11,854 nt of DNA from an uncultured Rhodobacterales bacterium (GCA_937901055.1 CALCGO010000320.1:1-11854), one strand, 5' to 3'. Shown: positions 1 to 7,977, counted from the stretch's first letter. Program-made: numbers and translations. Notes: generated from the letters alone by a model not told the origin.

Positions 1-255
1 AGCCACCACCACCACGTTGAGGGCCAAGGCGCCAACGCACCGGGCGCGACTGTCGAGACCTGTGATTTGTGCGATGACTTCTGCACAGGCGCGTGTCGTT
101 TGGACGTGGACCACCATCACCATGAACACACGCATACACACAGCCATGATCACGACCACCATCATCACCATGATCACGATCATGCGCATCCCGAATACCC
201 GCAAGCGGACCATCCGCACGGGCCGGAATCTGTGCGCAGCCGATTGAAAGACTGA
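1..255 (+). CDS. C-terminal fragment of a Cys/His-rich, probably metal-binding protein
   Basis: The reading frame is open from the left edge of the window to a TGA at 253-255, so only the last 84 residues are visible and the start lies outside. They begin with a four-histidine run, followed by a cysteine motif CX2CX3CX3C (Cys codons at 61, 70, 82 and 94). After that comes a tail of about 19 histidines spaced by Asp, Glu, Thr and Ser (from about 112 to 220). Such a tail can hold divalent metal, and the four cysteines could hold metal or an Fe-S cluster. The gene's stop overlaps the cobH start by one base (TGATG), so it is in the cobalamin operon. A role in cobalt handling is therefore likely: a CbiX-type chelatase tail, a cobalt chaperone or a transporter tail. 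The catalytic part is missing and I cannot choose between these. His-rich tails are low complexity and weak evidence for a particular family. Confidence 0.7.
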   Translation, partial: SHHHHVEGQGANAPGATVETCDLCDDFCTGACRLDVDHHHHEHTHTHSHDHDHHHHHDHDHAHPEYPQADHPHGPESVRSRLKD

Positions 256-890
256 TGATGGACTACGAGAAATCCCCCTCGACGATCTACGCCCAATCCT
301 TTGCGGCGGTTCGCGCAGAGGCGGATTTCTCGCGGTTACCAACAGATTTGCACCCCGCTGCTATTCGTCTAATTCACGCCTGCGGCATGATAGATATTGT
401 TGATGATCTGGCGTTTTCACCGGATGTTCATGCAGCCGCCCATCACGCAATTATTGATGGTGCGCCGATCCTCTGCGATGTGGAAATGGTCGGGGCGGGG
501 GTAATCCGTCGCTATCTATCTGATAACGAGGTCGTCGTTACCTTGAATGACCCGCGCACAGCCGGATTGGCAAAATCGCTGGGTACAACCCGTTCGGCAG
601 CAGCGGTTGAGCTGTGGCGTGATCATATTGAAGGGGCCGTGGTGTCGATTGGCAACGCCCCAACGGCGCTTTTCCATCTGCTGGAAAAACTGGATCAGGG
701 CTGGCCGAAACCGGCAGCCATCCTCGGGTTTCCGGTCGGGTTTGTCGGGGCGGCTGAAAGCAAGGCAGAGCTGGCAGCGAACCCTCGTGGTGTTCCGTTT
801 TTAACGTTACAAGGTCGGCGCGGCGGATCGGCCATAGCGTCGGCTGCGGTAAATGCAATGGCGGCAGGTTTGCCGGAGGAAAAAGGATGA
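255..890 (+). CDS. cobH: Precorrin-8X methylmutase CobH
   Basis: CobH moves the methyl group from C11 to C12 of precorrin-8X, giving hydrogenobyrinate, a late step of aerobic corrin-ring synthesis in the cytoplasm. The 211-residue length matches the family. The signature LIHACGM lies at residues 39-45, and its histidine (H41) corresponds to the catalytic histidine of characterised CobH. The later segment PAAILGFPVGFVGAAESK is also typical of the family. ATG 255 overlaps the upstream stop by one base; a second ATG directly follows at 258 and either could be used. The gene ends in an ATGA overlap with the DUF5946-like gene. No independent promoter is visible. Confidence 0.95.
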   Translation: MMDYEKSPSTIYAQSFAAVRAEADFSRLPTDLHPAAIRLIHACGMIDIVDDLAFSPDVHAAAHHAIIDGAPILCDVEMVGAGVIRRYLSDNEVVVTLNDPRTAGLAKSLGTTRSAAAVELWRDHIEGAVVSIGNAPTALFHLLEKLDQGWPKPAAILGFPVGFVGAAESKAELAANPRGVPFLTLQGRRGGSAIASAAVNAMAAGLPEEKG

Positions 891-1381
891 CAGAAGTTGG
901 CTGCCCTGCCTGTGGATATACCGCGCCGGATAATCACGGGCCCACACATGCATATATGTCACCGAACGGCCCATGCTGGGAAATGTACGGCGAAGTTTTG
1001 GCGCGGGAGTTTAGTGATCAGGAGTATTATAAGTCGCATCGTTTGCTGACGGACGCTTATTGTGCCCACCATTCCATCGCAGACGAGCGTCGTGCGAGTC
1101 AATCACTTAACATACATCTCGCTGGCCTTATGCTACGTTTCGAGTATGGCGAGTCGACTGAAAGCATTGTTGCCTTCCTGAAGTCGGCGGCTGGCCCCCG
1201 CGAATTCCCTTATCTGGATCAGCCCGAAGGGGCGCAGTCGATCACAATCGAAGCGATACATGCTGCAGCTAACGCGGATGAACATGCCGTAGAGGTCGAA
1301 AAATATGCCCGCAAAGTGTTCGCGGCATGGAGTGACCATCACGGAACCATTCGTGCCCTCATAGAAGGCGTAAGATCATGA
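887..1381 (+). CDS. DUF5946-like small protein of unknown function, inside the cobalamin operon
   Basis: This 164-residue protein has no known reaction. It begins with a CPACG motif (C6, C9) and continues with a GPTHAYM segment and a conserved CWEMYGEVLAREF block. It ends with an AAWSDHHGTIRALI helix. I recognise this pattern as the DUF5946 family, whose members share the N-terminal CxxCG, the GPTHxY motif and the WxxHH near the C-terminus. The scattered Cys and His residues could bind a metal, but no site can be assigned. No signal peptide or membrane segment is present. It overlaps cobH by ATGA at its start and cobL by ATGA at its end, so it is co-translated with enzymes of the corrin pathway. 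That makes a link to cobalamin synthesis, cobalt or stress sensing an inference worth testing. Family assignment is from memory of the motifs, not from a search. Confidence 0.8.
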   Translation: MTEVGCPACGYTAPDNHGPTHAYMSPNGPCWEMYGEVLAREFSDQEYYKSHRLLTDAYCAHHSIADERRASQSLNIHLAGLMLRFEYGESTESIVAFLKSAAGPREFPYLDQPEGAQSITIEAIHAAANADEHAVEVEKYARKVFAAWSDHHGTIRALIEGVRS

Positions 1382-2577
1382 CCCCGTGGCTGCATATCGT
1401 CGGAATCGGCGAAGACGGTATTGCGGGTTTGACCCCTGCCACGCGCACGGTTGTCGAGGCTGCCGAAGTGATTATTGGCGGCGCGCGGCATCATGCGTTG
1501 TCGGCGAATAATTCGGCGGAAATGCTGGAATGGCCTTCGCCTTTCGATGCGTTGATTGGCGAACTGGAGTTGCGTCGCGGCAAGCGGGTTGTGGTGCTGG
1601 CAACCGGTGATCCGTTGTGGTTTTCGGTCGGGGCGCGGATCGGGCGGAGCATTCCGGCTGACGAAATAACGTATCATCCACAGGTTTCAGCTTTTCAGTT
1701 AGCCGCGGCCCGTATGGGGTGGAGTATGGCGGACTTGGAAACCCTGACTGTGCATGGTCGGCCAGTTGAACAAATGATCGCGTTTATTCAACCGGACGTG
1801 CGATTGTTGATCCTGACGACGGGTGCAGAAACACCCGCGCAGATCGCGGCCTTCCTGACAGCACGTGGTTTTGGGCAAAGTCGTATGACAGTTTTGGCGG
1901 CGATGGGCGGCGCGAACGAGCAACGGTTTGATGGTGTTGCCGCGGAATGGGATCACGAGGTTCCCGCATTCAACACACTGGCAGTGGAATGTGTCGCCGC
2001 ACCGGATGCGGCCCTCTTGCCGCGTGTGCCGGGGATGTCTGATGAGGTGTTTATCCACGACGGCACCATGACCAAACGCGAAGTTCGCGCAGCGACTTTG
2101 GCGAAGTTAATGCCAATGCGGGGCGCGCTGCTTTGGGACGTTGGCACGGGCTGTGGATCGGTTGCCGTTGAATGGATGCGGGCTGCGCGATATGCCAGTG
2201 CGGTGGGCATTGAGCCCCGCGCCGACCGTCGGACCATGGCGGCTGGCAATGCGCAAGCGCTCGGCGTTCCGGCGTTGAAATTGATCGATGGTTCTGTACC
2301 TGAGGCCCTTAGCGGTTTGGCCGCACCGGATGCCATTTTTATTGGTGGTGGGCTGTCGCGAGAAACATTTACAGCTTGTTGGGATGCGCTGCGTCCTCTG
2401 GGGCGGTTGGTCGCGAATGCTGTTACGTTGGAAAGCGAAGCCTTGTTGGTGCAGCTTTACAAGGAATTTGGCGGAGATCTGGTACAGATTTCGGTGAACC
2501 GGGTGGAGCCTCTGGGTTCGTTAACTTCTTGGAAACCTTTGCGCCCAGTCACGCAGTGGAGTTTGATTAAAAGATGA
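1378..2577 (+). CDS. cobL: Precorrin-6B C5,15-methyltransferase (decarboxylating) CobL
   Basis: CobL methylates C5 and C15 of dihydroprecorrin-6 (precorrin-6B) with S-adenosylmethionine and removes the C12 acetate carboxyl, giving precorrin-8X, the substrate of CobH. At 399 residues it has the usual two-domain length. Residues 1 to about 190 are CbiE-like, with the IVGIGEDGIAGL motif near residue 6 and an ATGDPLWFSVG segment. Residues from about 210 to the end are CbiT-like, with a Rossmann SAM-binding motif DVGTGCGSV at 254-262 and a downstream AIFIGGG segment. The start overlaps the preceding stop (ATGA, 1378-1381) and the end overlaps cobI in the same way. The reaction needs precorrin-6A reductase (CobK) to supply substrate, which is not in this window. 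Confidence 0.96.
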   Translation: MTPWLHIVGIGEDGIAGLTPATRTVVEAAEVIIGGARHHALSANNSAEMLEWPSPFDALIGELELRRGKRVVVLATGDPLWFSVGARIGRSIPADEITYHPQVSAFQLAAARMGWSMADLETLTVHGRPVEQMIAFIQPDVRLLILTTGAETPAQIAAFLTARGFGQSRMTVLAAMGGANEQRFDGVAAEWDHEVPAFNTLAVECVAAPDAALLPRVPGMSDEVFIHDGTMTKREVRAATLAKLMPMRGALLWDVGTGCGSVAVEWMRAARYASAVGIEPRADRRTMAAGNAQALGVPALKLIDGSVPEALSGLAAPDAIFIGGGLSRETFTACWDALRPLGRLVANAVTLESEALLVQLYKEFGGDLVQISVNRVEPLGSLTSWKPLRPVTQWSLIKR

Positions 2578-3275
2578 GTGGAACGTTGTATGGTATCGGC
2601 CTCGGCCCCGGTGATCCGGAGCTGATGACGCTGAAGGCCTATCGCCTGATTTCGGGCGCCGAAGTGGTGGCGTATCCAGCGCTTGAAGATGGCGAAAGTT
2701 TCGCACGTTCCATCGCGGCGGATGTGATCCCCGAGGATGCCGCCGAGATCACGATTCATATCCCGATGACAGTTGAACGCGACCCCGCACAGGCGGCATA
2801 TGACCAAGGTGCGGCGGATATTGCTGTGCATCTGGACGCGGGGCGTGACGTGGTTGTGCTATGTGAGGGGGACCCGTTTTTCTACGGCTCGTTCATGTAT
2901 TTATTTGCGCGGCTTTCCGGGAAGTACGAAACCGAAGTTGTACCCGGCGTGACGTCGGTAACAACCTGTGCAGCCGTTTCCGGCCGCCCGTTGACCGCGC
3001 GGAACGAAGTTTTAACCATTATTCCCGGGCCTCTTGAAGAAACCGCCATGCGAGACCGCATCGCGGTTGCCGAGGCTGTGGTAATCATGAAAGTGGGCCG
3101 CCACCTACCAAAAATCCGACGTGTTTTGTCAGCCCTAAACCTGACCAACGCCGCTTATATCGAGCGTGCCAGCCTGCCAAACCAGAAGGTTATGGCGCTG
3201 GATGATGCGCCTGAAACTGCACCATATTTTTCAATGATCCTCGTTACGAAAGGCCAAGATCCGTGGCTGAACTAA
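2574..3275 (+). CDS. cobI: Precorrin-2 C20-methyltransferase CobI
   Basis: CobI uses S-adenosylmethionine to methylate C20 of precorrin-2, giving precorrin-3A. This is the first step that commits tetrapyrrole to the corrin ring after CobA. The 233-residue protein is a single tetrapyrrole-methylase domain of normal length. Motifs visible are GIGLGPGDPELMTLKAY at residues 7-23, the substrate-loop CEGDPFFYGS (D100, Y104) and PGVTSVTTCAA. ATG 2574 overlaps the cobL stop (ATGA). Its 3' end overlaps the following cbiG-cobJ gene by 13 nt in another frame, the longest overlap in the operon. CbiL (the anaerobic equivalent acting on the cobalt form) is the only serious alternative; the CobL and CobH neighbours favour CobI. 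Confidence 0.95.
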   Translation: MSGTLYGIGLGPGDPELMTLKAYRLISGAEVVAYPALEDGESFARSIAADVIPEDAAEITIHIPMTVERDPAQAAYDQGAADIAVHLDAGRDVVVLCEGDPFFYGSFMYLFARLSGKYETEVVPGVTSVTTCAAVSGRPLTARNEVLTIIPGPLEETAMRDRIAVAEAVVIMKVGRHLPKIRRVLSALNLTNAAYIERASLPNQKVMALDDAPETAPYFSMILVTKGQDPWLN

Positions 3276-5068
3276 ATCCTGTTGTTGTATGTCTTTCCCG
3301 CTCCGGCCAGGCGACTGCGCTTTGCATTGCTTCGGCAATCGGTGCGCCTGTTCATGGTCGTGAGGGCCGTTGTGATCGCGCCGATGCGTATTTTCCGAAT
3401 GCACTGGATCATATCCGCATGCTGTTTCAAGCGGGTCATCCGGTGATTGGTGTTTGTGCCGCCGGCATACTGGTTCGGGCCGTTGCGCCGGTTTTGGCCG
3501 ATAAACGTCTTGAGCCGCCGGTGATTGCAGTGCCGGATGACGGTTCAGCGGTCGTGCCGCTATTGGGTGGGCATCACGGTGCGAACCGGTTGGCTAAACA
3601 GATTGCAGAGGTTCTTGGGCGACAAGCAGCGATCACGACTGCGGGCGATGTGGCGCTGGGTGTCGCGTTGGACGAACCGCCTGCGGGGTGGCGATTGAAG
3701 AACCCAGAGGATGCGAAATCCGTGATGATGGCGATGCTTTCGGGCGAAAAGCCAATCATTGAGGGTGAGAACATCTGGAATTTGGAATCAGGCGACGGGC
3801 CAGTGCGTTTGGTAACTTCCGAGGCGCCCGCTGACGCAGGTGCGGATGCGCTTGTATACCACCCGCAACGCTTTGCCTTGGGGCTTGGTTGTGCGCGTGG
3901 ATGTGATGTTTCGGAAATGTGGGATTTGGTGCGAGGCGCTTTGGCGAAGGCGAGTATTGCTGCTGAGGCAGTCGCATGTGTTACCTCGTTGGACCTGAAA
4001 GCCGACGAGCCGGCAATGATTGAAACGGCGCGGCGTCTGGGTGTGCCCTACCGTTTGTTTGATGCTGTGACGTTGGAGGCGGAAGCCTCGCGGTTGGCAA
4101 ATCCGTCGGATGTGGTCTTCGCCGAGGTCGGCTGTCACGGTGTGTCGGAAGGCGCTGCGTTGGCAGCGGCTGGTTCGGACGCCGTGCTGGTTGTCGAAAA
4201 GGCTAAAACGGCCAATGCGACTTGTGCAGTTGCACGTGCGCCGGACGTTATTACCGAGATGGCGGGTCGTTCGCGTGGTAAGTTGGCGATCGTAGGAATT
4301 GGACCGGGGCAACATTCGTGGCGTACACCAGAAGCTAGCCAATTGATCGCGCAGTCTGAAGAACTGGTAGGATACGGATTGTATATTGATCTGTTGGGGC
4401 CGTTAGCGACGGGTAAAACACGATCCGATTTCCCATTGGGTGGCGAGGAAGATCGTTGCCGGTATGCGTTGGAACAGGCTGGAAAAGGCAAGAATGTAGC
4501 GTTGATTTGTTCAGGCGATGCAGGCATTTATGCGATGGGCGCGTTGGTGTTTGAATTGCTGGATCGCGATGCCGATGCACTGGGCGTGTCGGATGCCGCC
4601 AAGCGAGTTGAGGTGGTTTCAACGCCCGGTGTTTCTGCCCTTCAAGGTGCTGCAGCGCGGGCGGGGGCGCCACTTGGGCATGATTTCTGCGCGATATCGC
4701 TGTCGGACCTTTTGACACCGCGTGAGGACATTCTCAAACGGTTGAAGGCCGCTGCGGAAGGGGATTTTGTGATCGCCTTCTACAATCCGGTTTCAATGCG
4801 TCGCCGCACATTGTTGGCTGAAGCGCGAGATATATTGTTGCAACATCGCCCTGCGGATACACCTGTTATGCTGGCGTCTAGCCTTGGGCGGCCAGAAGAG
4901 TTTGTGCGGTATCGCAAGCTTAGTGAGCTTGAGGTCGATGAAGTGGATATGTTGACGGTGGTATTGGTTGGTTCCTCGCATTCGAAGTTGGCGGAATTGG
5001 GCGAAGGACCGCGGATGTATACGCCACGGGGTTATGCGCGTAAAATCGACGGGGACTTGGCGAAGTGA
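3263..5068 (+). CDS. cobJ: CbiG-CobJ fusion: CbiG/CobE-like domains joined to precorrin-3B C17-methyltransferase
   Basis: The 601-residue protein joins two enzymes. Residues 1 to about 325 are CbiG-like. The N-terminal part has the characteristic AGILVRAVAP and VPLLGGHHGANRLA segments (about residues 68-120). The CbiG C-terminal/CobE-like domain runs from about 204 to 326 (LGLGCARG at 206-213, then a GCHGVSEGAAL segment). Residues 340 to about 595 are a CobJ tetrapyrrole methylase: VGIGPG at 344-349, CSGDAGIYAMG from C416, STPGVSALQGAAA, and AFYNPVSMRRR near its end. CobJ methylates C17 and drives ring contraction to precorrin-4. CbiG opens the ring-A lactone and releases the C20 fragment as acetaldehyde in the anaerobic route. 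Its role here is less clear; it may work as CobE does or help the deacylation step. The start is GTG 3263 inside the end of cobI, with a GAAAGG-type Shine-Dalgarno about 9 nt before it. No frameshift or broken motif is visible. Confidence 0.94.
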   Translation: MAELNPVVVCLSRSGQATALCIASAIGAPVHGREGRCDRADAYFPNALDHIRMLFQAGHPVIGVCAAGILVRAVAPVLADKRLEPPVIAVPDDGSAVVPLLGGHHGANRLAKQIAEVLGRQAAITTAGDVALGVALDEPPAGWRLKNPEDAKSVMMAMLSGEKPIIEGENIWNLESGDGPVRLVTSEAPADAGADALVYHPQRFALGLGCARGCDVSEMWDLVRGALAKASIAAEAVACVTSLDLKADEPAMIETARRLGVPYRLFDAVTLEAEASRLANPSDVVFAEVGCHGVSEGAALAAAGSDAVLVVEKAKTANATCAVARAPDVITEMAGRSRGKLAIVGIGPGQHSWRTPEASQLIAQSEELVGYGLYIDLLGPLATGKTRSDFPLGGEEDRCRYALEQAGKGKNVALICSGDAGIYAMGALVFELLDRDADALGVSDAAKRVEVVSTPGVSALQGAAARAGAPLGHDFCAISLSDLLTPREDILKRLKAAAEGDFVIAFYNPVSMRRRTLLAEARDILLQHRPADTPVMLASSLGRPEEFVRYRKLSELEVDEVDMLTVVLVGSSHSKLAELGEGPRMYTPRGYARKIDGDLAK

Positions 5069-5090
5069 GTATTTGGGCAAAAGAGAAGTT

Positions 5091-5096
5091 GGGGAG
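5091..5096 (+). promoter_or_regulatory. Shine-Dalgarno GGGGAG for cobM
   Basis: GGGGAG sits 6 nt before ATG 5103 in the operon's only intergenic gap (5069-5102). It decides the cobM start: the open frame extends upstream into cobJ, but only this ATG has a good ribosome site, and it places the SAM-binding GAGPGDP motif at residues 7-13, where the family has it. cobM can therefore be translated without coupling to cobJ. Confidence 0.75.
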
Positions 5097-5102
5097 TTTG
5101 CT

Positions 5103-5870
5103 ATGACGGTGCATTTTATCGGCGCGGGTCCGGGGGATCCTGATTTGATTACGATTAAGGGCCGCCGTTTGATCGAGAGTTGCCCTGTTTGCTTGTATGC
5201 GGGGTCCTTGGTGCCCGAGGCTGTCGTGGCCTTTACTCCCGAGGGCGCGCGGGTGCTGGATACGGCTCCAATGACGCTGGATGATACACATGCGGAGATT
5301 GTAGCGGCCCATAAACGCGGTGAAGATGTAGCGCGGGTGCATTCTGGTGACCCTGCGCTCTATGGTGCGATCGCCGAGCAAATCCGGCGTCTGAAGGTCG
5401 AGGGAATCCCTTACGATATTACGCCGGGAGTTTCGGCTTATTCAGCGGCGGCGGCTGCGATGGGGCAGGAGTTGACCATTCCGGAAATCGCGCAGTCCAT
5501 CGTGTTGACGCGGGTGTCGATGAAATCCACCGACATGCCATCGGGCGAAACGTTGGAGAATTTCGGGCGTACGGGTGCGACGTTGGTTATCCACCTCGGT
5601 ATTAGGGCGTTGCGCGATATCCGTCGACAGCTAGCGCCGTTTTATGGTGATGACTGCGCGGTCGTCGTGGCTTACCGCGTGGGTTGGCCCGATGAGCTGA
5701 TAATTCGGGGCACGTTGGAAGACATTCACGCCAAGGTGCGAGCCGAGAAGATTACACGAACGGCGTTGATCTTTATTGGCCCCGCGCTTGAGAACCAGCA
5801 AGATTTCAAGGATTCTGCGTTGTACGACCCTGCGATCCCGCATGTATTGCGACCGAAAGTGAAAGCGTGA
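5103..5870 (+). CDS. cobM: Precorrin-4 C11-methyltransferase CobM
   Basis: CobM transfers a methyl group from S-adenosylmethionine to C11 of precorrin-4, giving precorrin-5. It directly follows the CobJ step, whose gene lies just upstream. With the start at 5103 the protein has 255 residues, the family norm. Visible motifs are FIGAGPGDPDLITIKG at 5-20, YAGSLV, HSGDPALYGA (H80, D83), TPGVSAYSAAAAAMG and the C11-methylase segment ELTIPEIAQ. These separate it from the other methylases in the window. A longer start inside cobJ is possible by frame but unlikely. The gene ends in a GTGA overlap with cobA. Confidence 0.95.
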   Translation: MTVHFIGAGPGDPDLITIKGRRLIESCPVCLYAGSLVPEAVVAFTPEGARVLDTAPMTLDDTHAEIVAAHKRGEDVARVHSGDPALYGAIAEQIRRLKVEGIPYDITPGVSAYSAAAAAMGQELTIPEIAQSIVLTRVSMKSTDMPSGETLENFGRTGATLVIHLGIRALRDIRRQLAPFYGDDCAVVVAYRVGWPDELIIRGTLEDIHAKVRAEKITRTALIFIGPALENQQDFKDSALYDPAIPHVLRPKVKA

Positions 5871-6631
5871 AGGGTTTACCCACATTTCCGGCTGGCGAAG
5901 TCTGGTTGGTTGGCGCTGGCCCAGGTGATGCGGGGTTGTTGACCTTGCACGCCGTTAATGCGTTGGAACAGGCCAATGTGGTGGTGCATGACGCATTGGT
6001 AAGCGCTGAAGTGTTAAGTTTCGCGCGGAGTGGCGCGGAGTTAGTACTTTTGGGAAAACGAGGAGGGCAACCTTCTCCCACACAGCCGGACATTAATGCG
6101 CGACTGATCGAATACGCGCGTGCTGGGAAACGTGTTTTACGTCTGAAAGGCGGGGATCCGTTTATGTTTGGTCGTGGCGCTGAAGAGGCGCTGGATCTGG
6201 TGGCCGCAAACATTCCGTTCCGGATTATTCCAGGGATTACAGCGGGGATTGGCGGGCTAGCTTATGCCGGTGTTCCGGTTACTTCGCGAGAAGTTAACTC
6301 CTCGGTCATATTCCTGACGGGGCATGATAAACGCGGGCTGTCGCCGGACAATGTCGATTGGATCGCAACCGCGAAGGCTGGCATGATTGTTATGTATATG
6401 GCCATGCGGAATATGGGTGAAACCTCTCAGAAGTTGATTGCGGCGGGCCGCCCTGCGGATGATCCGGTTATGGTAGTATCAAATGCTACGCTGCCCGATA
6501 TGCAGGTGGTTGAGACGACTTTGGAGCGGGCGGCGGATGATATTGCGGCCAGCGGAATTGGCGCACCCGCGATTGTCAGTATCGGGCGCGGAAATTTGTT
6601 GCGTGAACAACTGAACTGGCGTGGCATTTGA
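5867..6631 (+). CDS. cobA: Uroporphyrinogen-III C-methyltransferase CobA (SUMT)
   Basis: CobA methylates uroporphyrinogen III at C2 and C7 to give precorrin-2, the branch point from haem to corrin and sirohaem. The 254-residue protein is a stand-alone SUMT, without the CysG dehydrogenase/chelatase half, which suits dedicated cobalamin use. Motifs are VGAGPGDAGLLTLHA at 15-29, VVHDALVS, the KRGG and PSPTQPDIN block, LKGGDPFMFGRG (D97) and the IPGITAGIGG and AYAGVPVTSRE segments. It starts at GTG 5867, whose last two bases are part of the cobM stop (GTGA). No in-frame ATG precedes the SAM motif, so the GTG is well supported. Sirohaem synthesis could share its product. Confidence 0.95.
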   Translation: MKGLPTFPAGEVWLVGAGPGDAGLLTLHAVNALEQANVVVHDALVSAEVLSFARSGAELVLLGKRGGQPSPTQPDINARLIEYARAGKRVLRLKGGDPFMFGRGAEEALDLVAANIPFRIIPGITAGIGGLAYAGVPVTSREVNSSVIFLTGHDKRGLSPDNVDWIATAKAGMIVMYMAMRNMGETSQKLIAAGRPADDPVMVVSNATLPDMQVVETTLERAADDIAASGIGAPAIVSIGRGNLLREQLNWRGI

Positions 6632-7935
6632 GAGGGTTCATCATTGCGGCTCCGCACTCGGGTGCGGGCAAGACGATGATAACACTGGGCTTGTTACGGG
6701 CTTTTCGAAGACATGGCGTGCATGTCACATCGGCCAAAAGCGGGCCGGATTATATTGACCCTCAATTCCACAACGCCGCTAGTGGCGCGGATTGCATAAA
6801 CCTGGACGCTTGGGCGATGCCACGCTCGCAATTGCGTGGGCTCGCCGGTGCGCAAGGCGGGGAACTTATGATCGTTGAAGGGGCTATGGGCCTGTTTGAT
6901 GGCGCGCCTGACGTAAACGATCCGATGGGGCGTGGAAGCGTTGCGGATTTGGCGGAGGCATTGGACTTGCCTGTCGTCTTGGTTTTGGATGCCGCCAAGC
7001 AATCACAAACGGCAGCGGCAATTGTGCATGGGCTAGCCAGCCTTCGTCCGTCGGTGAAAATCGCTGGAGTTATTCTTAACCAAATCGGTTCACCGCGGCA
7101 CGGTGCGATTATTAACAACGCGATCAGTTCGATCGGTATTCCGGTGTTCGGGGCGGTGCCTAGGACGAAGTCACTGAAAGCACCGTCACGACATTTGGGG
7201 CTGGTTCAGGCGCAAGAGCATGATGACCTTGAAGGATTTATCGAGGCGGCTGCGGCCCTTATCGTGGCCAATGTCGATCTTGACGCGTTAGCCGAAATAG
7301 CTGCTCCGACCGATACCGGAACCCGCGTAGCTGGGTTGCCTCCGATCGGGTCTCGGATAGCAGTGGCACGCGATGCTGCGTTTGCTTTTGCCTATCCGCA
7401 TATGTTGGACGATTGGCGGTTGGCCGGGGCCGAGGTTTCGACCTTCTCGCCTTTGAACAACGAGGGGCCATCAGCCGATGCCGATGCGGTGTTTTTGCCG
7501 GGTGGGTATCCTGAACTACATGCCGGCAGGTTGGCACAGAATGGCGCGTTCGCGTCGGGGATGCTCGCTGCAAAACATCTTGGAGCGCTGATTTATGGGG
7601 AGTGTGGCGGGTACATGACCTTGGGCGAAAGCCTGACGGATGCAGACGGTGTGGCGCATCGGATGCTGGGGTTCTTACCAGTCAGCACGAGCTTTGCGGT
7701 TCGTAAGTTGAATCTGGGCTACCGTCGGCTGGCTCCGTTGGCCAATGTGCCGTGGAGTGGTGGTTTGATGGGGCACGAGTTTCATTATGCCTCGGTCATC
7801 GAAGAAAGTTCCGAAGGTCGACTTTTCAAGGCGCAGAATTCAATGTGCGAAGATTTGGCCGATATGGGGCACGTCAGGGACAACGTTTCGGGTTCGTTCG
7901 CGCATGTGATTGGCGGGTCAAACACGGTTTATTGA
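6628..7935 (+). CDS. cobB: Hydrogenobyrinate a,c-diamide synthase CobB
   Basis: CobB uses ATP and glutamine to amidate the a and c acetate groups of hydrogenobyrinate; the product is the substrate of the CobNST cobalt chelatase. The protein has 435 residues. The N-terminal half is a P-loop synthetase with APHSGAGKT at residues 8-16, SGPDYIDPQFH, and the EGAMGLFDG Walker-B-type block. The C-terminal half is a class I glutaminase-like domain with the nucleophile in YGECGGYM (C326) and the partner region GHEFHYA (H383, H386). The start is a TTG (6628) overlapping the cobA stop as TTGA. An in-frame stop at 6604 leaves only CTG 6616 as an alternative, and no ATG lies before the P-loop. CbiA is the anaerobic homologue; the context favours CobB. 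It is the last gene of the operon. Confidence 0.95.
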   Translation: MRGFIIAAPHSGAGKTMITLGLLRAFRRHGVHVTSAKSGPDYIDPQFHNAASGADCINLDAWAMPRSQLRGLAGAQGGELMIVEGAMGLFDGAPDVNDPMGRGSVADLAEALDLPVVLVLDAAKQSQTAAAIVHGLASLRPSVKIAGVILNQIGSPRHGAIINNAISSIGIPVFGAVPRTKSLKAPSRHLGLVQAQEHDDLEGFIEAAAALIVANVDLDALAEIAAPTDTGTRVAGLPPIGSRIAVARDAAFAFAYPHMLDDWRLAGAEVSTFSPLNNEGPSADADAVFLPGGYPELHAGRLAQNGAFASGMLAAKHLGALIYGECGGYMTLGESLTDADGVAHRMLGFLPVSTSFAVRKLNLGYRRLAPLANVPWSGGLMGHEFHYASVIEESSEGRLFKAQNSMCEDLADMGHVRDNVSGSFAHVIGGSNTVY

Positions 7936-7977
7936 GTCTTTTGGCTGGAGTTCGAGAAATCAGATTTCCTAGAGGGC
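7936..7977. other. Short gap after cobB without a clear plus-strand terminator
   Basis: I see no stable GC-rich stem followed by a T-run on the plus strand here. There is only a weak AT-rich dyad (GAAA with TTTC, near 7956-7968). The neighbouring strong stem at 7986-8004 has its U-run on the minus-strand side only. The operon mRNA may end by Rho or run on antisense to the small RNA. Confidence 0.5.

Noticed and set aside
17..247. Met/Ile/Thr-rich frame overlapping the His-rich tail
   Set aside because: It is the shifted reading of the CAC/CAT/GAT tract; the His-rich frame is open from the window edge and joins cobH by a stop-start overlap.
3788..4342. 184-residue antisense frame inside cbiG-cobJ
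   Set aside because: It has Arg/Thr/His-rich low-quality composition, no recognisable motif and no ribosome site; the sense strand encodes conserved CbiG/CobJ motifs.
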